Below, piece after piece: positions 55,935 through 64,000 of a stretch of DNA of 64,000 bases. The notes beneath the pieces are model-generated. The model was not told the DNA's origin, did no database searches, and saw nothing but the letters and a program-made list of their open reading frames with translations. Within the stretch, counting starts at the first letter, position 1, and the number at the start of each line of letters is the position of its first letter. The translations under genes and the position numbers were made by a program. The stretch lies in assembly GCA_903886275.1 (NCBI GenBank), contig CAISLN010000081.1:1-64000 (forward strand), read 5' to 3'. Origin of the DNA: an uncultured beta proteobacterium. GTDB lineage: Bacteria; Pseudomonadota; Gammaproteobacteria; Burkholderiales; Burkholderiaceae_C.

Positions 55935-58193
55935 CTAAGGCTTGGCACCAAACAGTTCCTTCAACCGGTCCAGCAAATCCAGATCGATCGTGCGGGTGGC
56001 GCTGTTGCCCTGGAACTCGTCATACATCCAGTCGCCCTGCACCTGTGACACGCCGCTGGGTTGCGCCATGGTCGCCATGGGTTTGCCCTTGAGCGCCACG
56101 GCCATGAAGTCGTTCCAAATCGGCAGCGCCAGGGTGGCGCCGAACTCGCGTCCGCCTAGGGACTGCGGCTCGTCATAGCCCATCCAGGCCACAGCGGTGG
56201 TGGCGCCGCTGAAGCCGGCAAACCAGCCATCCACCGCATCGCTGCTGGTGCCGGTCTTGCCGGCCAGGTCGCTGCGGCCCAGCTTCTGCAGCGAGCCAGC
56301 GGTGCCGCTGACCGCCACCTCGTGCAACAGGCTGCTGGTGACAAAGGCGTTGCGCGCATCGAGCACGCGGTCGGCCTCCTGCCCCACCGCCACCGTCTTG
56401 GCCTCAAACAAAATGGCGCCGCGCCCGTCCACCACCTTTTGAATCAGGTAGGGCGTGATCTGGAAACCGCCGTTGGCAAACACCGAGTAGGCGCCGGCCA
56501 TTTGCAGCGGCGTCACAGCTCCGGTGCCCAGGGCCAGCGTGTAGTTGACCGGATGCTTGGCAGGGTCGAGCCCGAAGCGGGGCAAAAAGTCGTGGGCGTA
56601 TTGCGGCGTGATGGCGCGCAGCAGGCGCACTGCGGCCACGTTCTTGGACTGGGCCAGCGCACGGCGCAGGGTGATTGCGCCCTCGTACACATCATCATCG
56701 TTTTGCGGCGTCCAGGGCTGGCCACCGGTCTCGGCCGCACTCAGCGTCAACGGTTCGTCGTTGACCTGGGTGGCGGGCGAGTAGCCTTTTTCCAGCGCAG
56801 CGGAATAGATAAAGGGCTTCATGGACGAACCGGGCTGGCGCCAGGCCTGGGTCACATGGTTGAAGGGGCTGGCGCTGAAATCAAAGCCGCCCACCAGCGC
56901 GCGGTAGGCGCCGGTCTGGTTGTTGAGCGCCACGAAGGCGGCGCCCACATCGGGCAACTGGGCGATGTTCCAACGGCCCTTGGCATCTTGCAGCAGACGG
57001 ATCACTGCGCCCGGCCTGATCCTCAGATTCTCAGAGGCCTTGGGCGACAAGGCTGCTGCGGCCCAGCGCAGGCCCTCTGCGCCCAACACCACTTCGTCGC
57101 CATTGGACAACTGCGCATGCACGCTTTGCGGCGCCGCCGAGAGCACCACAGCGGCCAGCATTTTGTCGCTGGCCGAGTGCTGCTGCAGCGTGGCCTCTAT
57201 GAGTTTTTGCCGCTCCAACGGGTTGGCCGGCAGCACCACCTGTTCCTCGGGGCCGCGGTAGCCGTGGCGCTGATCGTAGGCCAGCACATTGCGGCGCAGC
57301 GCCTCGTAAGCGGCCTCCTGCTCGGCATTGACCAGGGTGGTGGTGACGCTGATGCCACGGGTGTAGGCCTCTTCCTTGAACTGGGCCACCATGGCAATGC
57401 GCACCATCTCGGCCACATACTGGGCGTGGGTACTGTAGCTCTGTCCATCGGTGCGCACGTGCAGGTCTTCTTTCTTGGCCTGCAGCAATTGGGCCTCGGT
57501 GATATAGCCCAGGTCGTGCATGCGCTTCAAGACCAGAAACTGGCGCGCCTGCGCGCGCTTGGGGTTGGACACCGGATTGACGGTGCTGGGTGCCTGCGGC
57601 AGGCCGGCCAACATGGCGGCCTGGCCAATGCTCAGGTCTTTGAGCGGTTTGCCAAAGTAGATGCGCGCAGCCGCGCTAAAGCCATAGGCGCGCTGACCCA
57701 GGTAGACCTGGTTCATGTAGAGCTCCAGGATCTGGTCCTTGGACAGGGCCGCCTCAATCTTGTAGGCCAGCATCACCTCGGTGATCTTGCGCGAAAAAAC
57801 TTTTTCACGGGTCAGGAAAAAGTCGCGTGCCACCTGCATGGTGATGGTGGAGGCGCCCTGCTTGAGGCCGCCGGTGAGGTCGGCAATCAAGGCCCTTGCC
57901 ACGCCCTTGAAGTCCACACCGCCATGCTCGTAAAAGCGCGAATCTTCAATCGCCAGCAGGGCCTGCTTTTGCACCAGCGGTATGTCCTTGATGGAAATGA
58001 ACGCGCGCCGCTCCTGACCGAACTCGCCGATCAGCACCCCTTCGCTGCTGTACACGCGCAAAGGAATTTTGGGCCGGTAGTCGGTCAGCGCGTCCAGGCT
58101 GGGCAGGTCCAGCGGCGTGGCGGCAAAGGCCGGGGACAGCAAGGCCAGCGAAAGCAGGCAGCGGTTGAGCAGGGCGCGAGTGGAGAGGATCAA
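55935..58193 (-). CDS. Class A penicillin-binding protein (PBP1A-like)
   Basis: A bifunctional peptidoglycan synthase. The N-terminal GT51 glycosyltransferase has AIEDSRFYEHGGVDFKGVAR, QGASTITMQVARDFFL, KITEVMLAYKIE and LYMNQVYLGQRAYG. The transpeptidase has PGSSMKPFIYSAAL (catalytic Ser, Lys), AQSKNVAAV and LAGKTGTSSDAVDGWFAGF. The protein is about 750 residues. The N-terminus is a cleavable-looking signal (LLNRCLLSLALLSPAFA) rather than a long cytoplasmic tail and anchor. No ATG is available; TTG at 58193 is chosen, with TTG at 58301 as the alternative. Confidence 0.9.
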   Translation of the reverse strand: MILSTRALLNRCLLSLALLSPAFAATPLDLPSLDALTDYRPKIPLRVYSSEGVLIGEFGQERRAFISIKDIPLVQKQALLAIEDSRFYEHGGVDFKGVARALIADLTGGLKQGASTITMQVARDFFLTREKVFSRKITEVMLAYKIEAALSKDQILELYMNQVYLGQRAYGFSAAARIYFGKPLKDLSIGQAAMLAGLPQAPSTVNPVSNPKRAQARQFLVLKRMHDLGYITEAQLLQAKKEDLHVRTDGQSYSTHAQYVAEMVRIAMVAQFKEEAYTRGISVTTTLVNAEQEAAYEALRRNVLAYDQRHGYRGPEEQVVLPANPLERQKLIEATLQQHSASDKMLAAVVLSAAPQSVHAQLSNGDEVVLGAEGLRWAAAALSPKASENLRIRPGAVIRLLQDAKGRWNIAQLPDVGAAFVALNNQTGAYRALVGGFDFSASPFNHVTQAWRQPGSSMKPFIYSAALEKGYSPATQVNDEPLTLSAAETGGQPWTPQNDDDVYEGAITLRRALAQSKNVAAVRLLRAITPQYAHDFLPRFGLDPAKHPVNYTLALGTGAVTPLQMAGAYSVFANGGFQITPYLIQKVVDGRGAILFEAKTVAVGQEADRVLDARNAFVTSSLLHEVAVSGTAGSLQKLGRSDLAGKTGTSSDAVDGWFAGFSGATTAVAWMGYDEPQSLGGREFGATLALPIWNDFMAVALKGKPMATMAQPSGVSQVQGDWMYDEFQGNSATRTIDLDLLDRLKELFGAKP

Positions 58194-58430
58194 GGTGATG
58201 GATGCCTGCGCAGGCTCGGGGCCTGACGCTGTGCGTGGGTCGGATGACGGACGCCCATTATCGCCAGAGCTGCCAACGCTGCACGCGCCCGCACCATGCA
58301 AACGTAAATTTGCGTTCCACCCTGCTGCGCGGCCGCCCTTTACGCCAAGGGCACAGGGTGTTCATCGCACCGTCATCTGGCGGTGGCATTATTTGCGCCT
58401 TCAAGCCCACCATTGACTCCAAAGCAAACC

Positions 58431-58895
58431 ATGTCCACCGAAGAGCGGTCCACGCACCAAGCATCCAACAACGCACTGGCCAAAGGCCTGCCCGCGCAAG
58501 CAGAACTGCTGCCGGCGCTGGTGGCCAGGGTTTATGCAGAGGCCACACCTGCGATGCGCGGGCGTTTGCTGGAGCAGTTGCTCAAGCCCCTGGGCCTGCT
58601 GTCGCTGGTGGCCGTGGCCAACGGACTGTTTGCCAAACTCACCATGGGCGAGGGCTGGGCCCTGCGCAAGATCAGCCTCGAAGACGCCAACCGGGTCGAT
58701 GCCAGCGATGTGATTGCGCTGGTCCACCATGTGCAACAGGTCAGTGTGCAGGCGGTAGAAAGCCTGTCCAAGGTCATCACTGGCTCACCGGTTTTGGCCA
58801 GCAGCGCAGCCGCCGCCATGCTGCTCGCCATGCTCGCCACACAGAACCGCAATCGCGCCCCTGTGCTGGGCAACGACTTCGATCCCTTCGCATAA
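58431..58895 (+). CDS. Conserved-looking hypothetical protein
   Basis: A 154-residue, mostly helical protein with a hydrophobic middle (LLKPLGLLSLVAVANGLFAKL) and another near the C-terminus (LASSAAAAMLLAMLAT). The pattern could be two membrane or membrane-peripheral helices. I do not recognise the family. The ATG at 58431 begins the credible part; upstream in-frame codons overlap promoter sequence of the divergent PBP gene. Confidence 0.6.
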   Translation: MSTEERSTHQASNNALAKGLPAQAELLPALVARVYAEATPAMRGRLLEQLLKPLGLLSLVAVANGLFAKLTMGEGWALRKISLEDANRVDASDVIALVHHVQQVSVQAVESLSKVITGSPVLASSAAAAMLLAMLATQNRNRAPVLGNDFDPFA

Positions 58896-59052
58896 AAAGG
58901 ACGCGCAAGGCGCCGCATTGACGCGCAAAAACGCGCGTTTCACACGCACGTTCGCGATTAGCAGATAATCCGTGCCGACGCGCAAACGAAACGGCTGGGT
59001 ATTTGCGTCTGCCCCTTCAAGATAGCCGCATAAACCAAAAAGGAAATTCATC

Positions 59053-59400
59053 ATGGCAACTGCAAAGAAAGTAGCACCCAAGGCTGCAACAAAAATCGTT
59101 ACGGCAGCTCCCGCTAAAGCGGTGAAAACCATCGCCAAAAAGCCCGCCGCCAAGCCGGTTGCAAAGGCCGCTCCAAAAGCTGCTCCCCTGTCCAAGGCTG
59201 CCAAGGCGATCACCAAGATCAACGCCAGCCTGGTCAAGCTCAACGAGCGCAAGGCCAAGATCAGCGCTGACATCACAGCCCTGAAAGACCAACGCACTGC
59301 ACTCAAGGCAGCTCCTGTTGCTGTTGCTGTTGCGGCCCCCGTTGCTGCTGCACCGGCCAAGGCTGTGAAGGCTGTGAAGAAGGTTGCCAAGGCCAAGTAA
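59053..59400 (+). CDS. Histone H1-like lysine/alanine-rich DNA-binding protein
   Basis: A 115-residue basic protein made of AAKKPA, KAAPK and AKAVKKV repeats flanking a short coiled segment (LVKLNERKAKISADITALKD). It resembles the H1-like nucleoid proteins of betaproteobacteria. It probably compacts DNA through its Lys-rich tails. GGAAA lies before the ATG. A strong bidirectional hairpin follows. Low complexity makes exact family assignment uncertain. Confidence 0.8.
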   Translation: MATAKKVAPKAATKIVTAAPAKAVKTIAKKPAAKPVAKAAPKAAPLSKAAKAITKINASLVKLNERKAKISADITALKDQRTALKAAPVAVAVAAPVAAAPAKAVKAVKKVAKAK

Positions 59401-59458
59401 TTTGCCTTGTGCACAGCCGCGCAAGCGGCTTGCAACGCGAGCCAAGGGCTCGCACCCC

Positions 59459-59492
59459 AAAGCCCCCGGCGTTCAAACTCCGGGGGCTTTTT
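59459..59492. terminator. Strong bidirectional intrinsic terminator
   Basis: AAAGCCCCCGG pairs with CCGGGGGCTTT around a ten-base loop, with T-runs on both strands. It ends the H1-like gene on the plus strand and includes the stop of the convergent hydrolase gene on the minus strand. Confidence 0.88.
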
Positions 59493-60699
59493 CGTTGCGC
59501 TGCGCAGGCGCCAGCCATTGCAGCAACTGCGCTTGCACCGGCGCGCTGGACAGCAGCGCCAGATGCCCGGTGCGGTAAAAAATCGCCTGCCGTGTGGCAC
59601 CGAATGAAAGCTCTCGCGCTGCGTTGTCGTGCTGTCCCAATGCGCTGTGCAAGGGCACCAAACCATCGCCCAACAGACGCAAGGACAGGCGGCTACGATG
59701 GGCCGCCAGGCAGGCGGCAATGGCATAGCAGTCCACTCCCTGGGGCAACTGCGGCTCGGCGCCATCGGCAAAGCGCTCGCGCCCATCGCGGATATGGCCA
59801 AAGCGCAGGTCGGTAATGCCGGCGCTGCGCAGGCGGGCCAGCGCCGCAAAGGGCGCGCTGTAAGGGGTTCTGCCCAACAGCGCATGCAGCCAGTGGCCGG
59901 CGCGCTCCAGCGGTGCGCCCTGGTGCGGCGTGCCCAAAAAAACCATTTGCCGCAGCGCGCCACGCCAAGGCATGGACTGCTGTTCGGCCACAGCCACGGC
60001 GCTGCGCGCCACCAGTCCACCCATGCTGTGGCCCATCAGCACCAACCGCTCCCAGGGCATGGGCCAGCGCTGCTGCAAGGCATGCAGCGCGGCCGCAAGC
60101 TGGCCACCGTTGTCGGCAATAGGCAGACCGGTGTTGTAGCGCACATAGACCAAGCTGGCATCCATGGCATCGGCCAGCGCCTGCGCGTGGTTCACGCTGC
60201 GCCCATGCTGCTGGGTGGACCACTGCAACTCGTTCATGCACAGGCCGTGCAGCACCAGCAGCAGCCGGGGTTTGGCTTCGGACAGTGGCTGCTGCGAATC
60301 GAGTGCCCGGCCATCCATCCACAGCGCCATGGGGGTGGCCAGTGGATTGCCTTGGGCCTGCAAGCGGTCGCCCAGCACGCCATTGAGTGCGGCCAAGGCG
60401 GCCGCGCGTTGCGGACTCTCCGACACAGCGCTTGGGTCCTGCAGCGCCTCCCACTGCGCCAATGCCAGCTCGGTGCTGCGCCCAACCCAGCCGGTGACTT
60501 CTTCAATGCTGCGATAGACCAGGCCGGTGATGCCGCCGGTGCGTCCCTGCTTGAGCGGCAGTCCCATTCCATTGAGGACAGCAGCATGCACGCCCTCTGC
60601 CAGCCGCGTCAGGCCACGCGTTGCGTCGCCTAGCAAGCGCGCCGTGGCGAGCAGATCACCGGGCTGCAGGTGGACATTGCGGCGCGGCTTGGATGGCAT
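59473..60699 (-). CDS. Alpha/beta hydrolase, lipase-like
   Basis: A 408-residue protein whose first 140 residues are helical. The hydrolase core follows: LLLVLHGLCMNELQW, the nucleophile elbow GHSMGG, FLGTPHQGAPLERAG, and a late DGLVPLHSALG with the catalytic Asp and TGHLALLSS with the His. It probably is an esterase or lipase, or acts on polyhydroxyalkanoate-like esters. No signal peptide is evident. It starts 16 bases after the exporter gene stop, so the two are probably co-transcribed. The coding end lies within the shared terminator. Confidence 0.82.
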   Translation of the reverse strand: MPSKPRRNVHLQPGDLLATARLLGDATRGLTRLAEGVHAAVLNGMGLPLKQGRTGGITGLVYRSIEEVTGWVGRSTELALAQWEALQDPSAVSESPQRAAALAALNGVLGDRLQAQGNPLATPMALWMDGRALDSQQPLSEAKPRLLLVLHGLCMNELQWSTQQHGRSVNHAQALADAMDASLVYVRYNTGLPIADNGGQLAAALHALQQRWPMPWERLVLMGHSMGGLVARSAVAVAEQQSMPWRGALRQMVFLGTPHQGAPLERAGHWLHALLGRTPYSAPFAALARLRSAGITDLRFGHIRDGRERFADGAEPQLPQGVDCYAIAACLAAHRSRLSLRLLGDGLVPLHSALGQHDNAARELSFGATRQAIFYRTGHLALLSSAPVQAQLLQWLAPAQRNEKAPGV

Positions 60700-60715
60700 G
60701 AAGGCCCTTGCCGCA

Positions 60716-61456
60716 TCAGATGGGCTTGACGAACAGCCCTATGGTCAGGGCAACGCCAATGGCCACGATCACCAGACGCAGCACGCGCTCGTTGACACGG
60801 TGCAGCGCCCAAGAACCCATCAACCCACCGATGATGGCGCCCGCACCCAACACCGCAGCGGCCAGCCAATGCACATCGGGCGAGGTCACAAATAGCAGCA
60901 CGGCGGCCGCGTTCATGACGCCGCCCAATGCGTTCTTGGTGGCGCCAGCACCGCGCGTGGGCAGCCCGGCCATGGTCAATGCGGCCATCATCAAAAACCC
61001 GATACCGCCGCCAAAGTAGCCGCCATAAATGGCAATGCAAAACTGCGCCAGTCCGGCCCCCACCGCCCCCAGGTGCACGGTGGATGCATTGCTCTTGCGC
61101 ACAAAGCTGCCCCAGCAAAAGACCAACGTGGCAAACAACACCAGCCAGGGTACCAACTGGGCAAACAGGGTGGACGGTGTGTTGAGCAGCAGCAGTCCGC
61201 CTAAAGCGCCACCCGCTACGCTGACGATGAGCAGGGCGCGAAACGACAACTTGCCGGCCCCTGTGACCAGCTTGCGCCCGGCATAGCCCGAGGTGAGCTG
61301 GCCCGGAAACAAGGCCACCGTGGAGGTGATGTTGGCGGCCAGCGGCGACATGCCCGAAAAGATGAGCACGGGCAGGGTGATGAACGAGCCGCCACCGGCC
61401 AGCGCGTTCTGTAAACCGGCCCAGATGCCGGCGATAAAGATCAATGCGGTCAACAT
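60716..61456 (-). CDS. TauE/SafE-family anion exporter
   Basis: A 246-residue inner-membrane protein with about seven or eight helices and two family repeats: IWAGLQNALAGGGSFITLPV with LIFSGMSPLAANITS, and YGGYFGGGIGFLMMAAL with GATKNALGGVMN. Family members export sulfite, sulfoacetate or similar anions. The ATG at 61456 is preceded by AGGAG seven bases upstream; a longer in-frame extension to 61621 looks non-coding. Confidence 0.88.
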   Translation of the reverse strand: MLTALIFIAGIWAGLQNALAGGGSFITLPVLIFSGMSPLAANITSTVALFPGQLTSGYAGRKLVTGAGKLSFRALLIVSVAGGALGGLLLLNTPSTLFAQLVPWLVLFATLVFCWGSFVRKSNASTVHLGAVGAGLAQFCIAIYGGYFGGGIGFLMMAALTMAGLPTRGAGATKNALGGVMNAAAVLLFVTSPDVHWLAAAVLGAGAIIGGLMGSWALHRVNERVLRLVIVAIGVALTIGLFVKPI

Positions 61457-61547
61457 GTTTACTCCTGAATTCGGCGCGCCTGCGTCGAGGGGACCGACTA
61501 CAGCGGCGCCCGGTTTGGGTGGCCCTTGCTCGGGCCTTGGGTTGACG

Positions 61548-61826
61548 TCAGTTGCCGACTTCCAGGGACAAGTCGTCTTCGGGTATTGGATCCGCCAATT
61601 CGGAGTCCCGGCTTGGACCATTCGACTGTATGGTCACCGAATCATAGCGACCGGTGCCTTCAAAGTAATCGGCCCAACGCTGGGCTATGGCTTCGGATGG
61701 CTGCCATGGGCCCCAATCAATGTGGCGTTTTCGGATCCCGTTTTGGGTATCCATAACTTTGGTGACGACGCGGTGCATGCGTCTGATCTTAACGGCGCCA
61801 GCACCTGCTTGCTCACCAAAACGCAC
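61548..61826 (-). CDS. Small hypothetical protein
   Basis: Open frame of up to 92 residues (GTG at 61826; ATGs at 61778 and 61754). The part from 61754 (MDTQNGIRKRHIDWGPWQPS, then AQRWADYFEGTGRYDSVTIQ) has a natural composition and an acidic end. No family is recognised and no clear ribosome-binding site is seen. Confidence 0.4.
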   Translation of the reverse strand: MRFGEQAGAGAVKIRRMHRVVTKVMDTQNGIRKRHIDWGPWQPSEAIAQRWADYFEGTGRYDSVTIQSNGPSRDSELADPIPEDDLSLEVGN

Positions 61827-61891
61827 ACCATTTTTAGATTCCCATGGCCTTCAGCGCAAGCCCCAACACAGCCACCTTCAGTGAGCCAATT

Positions 61892-62452
61892 TCAGGGCAG
61901 CACCTTCATGGTCTCGCCCATGCTTTGCAGCGGGCCCAGCGGGTTGGTGCGCTGGTCCGTGGACTCTATGTGGGGCTGTCCGGTCCACTGTTTGTAAACC
62001 ACCCGCTCATCAATCACCACGATCAGTGCCGAGAATTTCCAGCCGGTGGTCACGGTGTGGCGTTTGAAGTTGAGGAAATCGAGAAAGAAATTGCCCACGC
62101 GTTTTTGCTCGATCTTGCTGGGCTCCATCAGATAGCCGACGCAAGCCTGCTGCGCGCGCATGCAGTCCGCAATGCCCCTGGGTATGCTGGCCTCTCCCTG
62201 CAGTGGCGAGGGCAACACCGCGCTCACCACCTGGGCCTGGTTCAACACCTGCATATTGGGCGTCTTGTAGGGGTCAAAGCCCAGCTTGCGCACGGCGGCC
62301 ATGTCGCTGACATAGGGGCTGATCTGGTCATAGCTACTCCTTGCGCTATCGAAGTCAGGCCAGGGCGTGCGGATGTCCTGCTTGGCTTCAGGCAGCATGA
62401 CGCTACAGGCGCACAGCGCGCTGGTCGAGAGGAGCAGTAGAAAGGCCTTCAT
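61892..62452 (-). CDS. Lipoprotein of unknown function
   Basis: A 186-residue product with a lipobox (STSALCACS, lipid Cys at about residue 15 or 17) followed by a mixed alpha/beta domain (DFDSARSSYDQISPYVSDMA, MRAQQACVGYLMEPS). The domain reaches a strand-rich end (WKFSALIVVIDERVVYKQWT). It is probably anchored in the outer membrane. Family not recognised. It is the downstream neighbour of another membrane-anchored hypothetical gene on the same strand. Confidence 0.7.
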   Translation of the reverse strand: MKAFLLLLSTSALCACSVMLPEAKQDIRTPWPDFDSARSSYDQISPYVSDMAAVRKLGFDPYKTPNMQVLNQAQVVSAVLPSPLQGEASIPRGIADCMRAQQACVGYLMEPSKIEQKRVGNFFLDFLNFKRHTVTTGWKFSALIVVIDERVVYKQWTGQPHIESTDQRTNPLGPLQSMGETMKVLP

Positions 62453-62531
62453 GGTGCGTTCACAGTGAGCACCAGTTTAGCCATTGTGCAGGGGTCTGGC
62501 ACCACGATACTGTCAACACAGAGCCCAAGCG

Positions 62532-63491
62532 CTATGGCGCAGCCGGCCCGGCTCGCACAGTGAGCCCGTTCCTGATGGACTCAAGGCGCTCCTTCCAGGC
62601 GCGCCGCTCTTCGGCCCCGCGTCCGCGCAACACCCGAAAAATGCGCAGCTCGGGATCCTGCTCGGTCCAGTAGTCATCGCGCACACCCACCTGCAAGTCT
62701 TCCCCCATGGACGCGATGCTGGCGCCCTGCAGGGTGCTGTGCAGGGCGCGCTTGTCCGATTGCAGGGTGATGCGCCCGTCTGCTGCCAGGTCCACAAACC
62801 ACAGGACCAAGCCCTTGGCGTCGGCCTGCCACGCGCTGTGCTGGCCTTGAAAACCAGCGGTCCTGCGCAACTGGGCGATTTGTGCTGCGCTGGCCGCCTC
62901 GCAGTCGGCCTGCGAAGGCGGGGCATTGGCCGGCGTTGCCAACTGGGCGATCAGTTCGGCATGCCGCTGCGTCTGCGCGGCCTCGTCTTGCGCGCGCATT
63001 TGTGCCACGCGCTCGCGCTCCATGCGCTGCTCCAGCTTGTCTATCCAATGGCGCACCTGACGGTAAAAGGCAAAAAAATCCGCCGCCACGGCCGTGTTCA
63101 CCTGTTGAATGGTGAGCCCCGCTTCGTCGGCACCTTGCAGGATTATTTCGCAGTAGCCGGTGCGCACCGGCACCGATTGATCGGCCATGCGCTGGATGCT
63201 TTCACGCACCTCGGCCCGAAAACCCAAGGCGGAAAACGTGCATTGGGCGCGCCCAACCTGGCTTGGCTTGGAGCCCGCACCTGCCGATGTCAGAATCCCG
63301 CGCGCGCATTGCACGTGAACCTCCTTCTGCGTGCGCAAAAACTGTATAGAGAATTTTTGCGCCACGAAGTGCAGGCCGCCGGGCACCTGAAACACCTTGG
63401 TGCGCTGCGAACGCAGGTACATTTCAAAAAATAACAGGCCCAGGGACACCAGAATGGCGAAGGTGCCCACGGCGAAATAGAGCGCCCTCAT
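62532..63491 (-). CDS. Membrane-anchored hypothetical protein
   Basis: A 319-residue protein with one N-terminal membrane helix (LYFAVGTFAILVSLGLLFFEM). A beta-rich domain with several cysteines follows. Next is a coiled or helical stretch (HWIDKLEQRMERERVAQMRA), and a C-terminal domain (LVLWFVDLAADGRITLQSD, DDYWTEQDPELRIFRVL). It is probably periplasmic. Not recognised. It runs in the same direction as the genes on either side, which suggests a small envelope-related cluster. Confidence 0.65.
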   Translation of the reverse strand: MRALYFAVGTFAILVSLGLLFFEMYLRSQRTKVFQVPGGLHFVAQKFSIQFLRTQKEVHVQCARGILTSAGAGSKPSQVGRAQCTFSALGFRAEVRESIQRMADQSVPVRTGYCEIILQGADEAGLTIQQVNTAVAADFFAFYRQVRHWIDKLEQRMERERVAQMRAQDEAAQTQRHAELIAQLATPANAPPSQADCEAASAAQIAQLRRTAGFQGQHSAWQADAKGLVLWFVDLAADGRITLQSDKRALHSTLQGASIASMGEDLQVGVRDDYWTEQDPELRIFRVLRGRGAEERRAWKERLESIRNGLTVRAGPAAP

Positions 63492-63535
63492 GCATTCAAG
63501 CCGGTGCGAAGCAAGGTGTCGGTAAAGCGGCGGGC

Positions 63536-63919
63536 TTAGGGCACGGCGGCCAACTTAGCGCCGGCCAGGGCTTGCAGGCCAGAGGGGCTGAGCTTGGCGC
63601 TGCCCGCCTCTTGGAACACCGCCTCTGCGACCTTCTGCGCCAGCAGCAGCGAAACTTTTTCCCCAGGCGTGCCGCATTCGGCCGAGAACAGGGCCTGTTT
63701 GCCGGACATGAACTGGAAGGCCGCCACCGCAGACCAGTTGGCTCCCATGCCGGCCTTCAAGCGGGAGAGCGACTCCTCTACGCCCTGCCCTGCGGCAATG
63801 GCCAGCACCAGGTCCGCGCACAGGCGCGTCTTGGGCAGGAGGTCGGGCGCAAGTGCTTTTTGTTGGGCCAGCTTGACTGACAGGGCTTTACCGAGGAGGT
63901 GGGATTTGCTGATGGCCAT
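63536..63919 (-). CDS. Conserved-looking hypothetical protein
   Basis: A 127-residue, Ala/Leu-rich, mostly helical soluble protein (MAISKSHLLGKALSVKLAQQ, TRLCADLVLAIAAGQGVEES). No signal peptide or motif is recognised. It starts soon after the stop of a gene entering from the right edge and ends 45 bases before the next gene start, so it is probably in the same run. Confidence 0.55.
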   Translation of the reverse strand: MAISKSHLLGKALSVKLAQQKALAPDLLPKTRLCADLVLAIAAGQGVEESLSRLKAGMGANWSAVAAFQFMSGKQALFSAECGTPGEKVSLLLAQKVAEAVFQEAGSAKLSPSGLQALAGAKLAAVP

Positions 63920-63946
63920 GCCCCGAGTATGGCGCTTAAAAAACCC

Positions 63947-64000
63947 CTATGCGGCGTGTGCAGCCAGTTGTGCGCGCAGGCTGGCGTTCTCGGCCTCCAA
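63947..64000 (-). CDS. C-terminal end of a gene entering from the right edge
   Basis: The minus-strand frame open at the window edge encodes LEAENASLRAQLAAHAA and stops at TAG (63949-63947). The heptad-like Leu/Ala pattern is a typical coiled-coil tail. The rest of the gene lies outside, so no product can be named. Confidence 0.4.
   Translation of the reverse strand: MEAENASLRAQLAAHAA

Noticed and set aside
56322..58226. Long plus-strand open frame opposite the penicillin-binding protein gene
   Set aside because: It is a high-GC antisense shadow of the PBP1A-like gene and has no family features.

Overview
The window looks like chromosomal DNA of a betaproteobacterium, most likely of the Comamonadaceae type (Rhodoferax or Polaromonas-like). 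This rests on GC-rich codon use in most genes, gene families and neighbourhoods typical of Burkholderiales, a lysine/alanine-rich histone H1-like protein, and a form I CO dehydrogenase cluster with an RcoM regulator. The genus is inference; no rRNA or tRNA gene was recognised.

Region by region. (1) 0-5.3 kb, minus strand: a large hybrid histidine kinase whose third PAS domain resembles a blue-light LOV domain, followed by a MASE1-CHASE membrane sensor that appears frameshifted in a poly-C tract and runs off the left end. (2) 5.6-8.4 kb: an NAD salvage locus with nadR and pnuC, a gutted nicotinamidase-like gene, and divergent nrtR. (3) 8.5-18.6 kb, minus strand: a secreted adenosine deaminase, then a periplasmic alcohol-oxidation block. 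That block has a PQQ dehydrogenase with a lanthanide-type active site, cytochrome c, a Sel1 protein, ApbE, a NosR-like membrane flavo-iron-sulfur protein, and the permease and binding protein of a PQQ-associated ABC system with no ATPase gene beside them. (4) 18.9-30.9 kb: hpf, glgC, a ferredoxin, an ECF sigma/anti-sigma/lipoprotein operon, the de novo NAD operon nadC-nadA-nadB with an MFS exporter, a glycine-rich secreted protein, and a YceI lipoprotein.

(5) 30.9-42.2 kb: an accessory island between yceI and an alpha-carbonic anhydrase gene. It holds hipB with a frameshifted hipA, a complete type I restriction-modification system, a BrnTA toxin-antitoxin pair and an orphan antitoxin-like gene. 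Its modules are separated by degenerate copies of the 5' ends of the two flanking genes, as if whole intergenic alleles carrying different cargo had been stacked in tandem. No integrase or transposase was found.

(6) 42.2-55.2 kb: carbonic anhydrase, a secreted beta-propeller, and a CO-oxidation cluster. This consists of an XdhC-family maturation factor and a membrane protein divergent from rcoM (heme-PAS-LytTR CO sensor), then coxM-S-L-G-D-E and a molybdenum cofactor cytidylyltransferase. CoxL carries the form I AYRCSFR loop, so the bacterium probably oxidises CO aerobically. (7) 55.3-64 kb: GNAT acetyltransferase, a class A penicillin-binding protein, the H1-like protein, a lipase-like hydrolase, a TauE/SafE exporter and several conserved-looking hypothetical proteins.

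Together the genes describe an aerobic bacterium able to supplement its energy from CO and alcohols, with both NAD synthesis routes encoded in one window and a defence/toxin island that shows signs of repeated cargo exchange.
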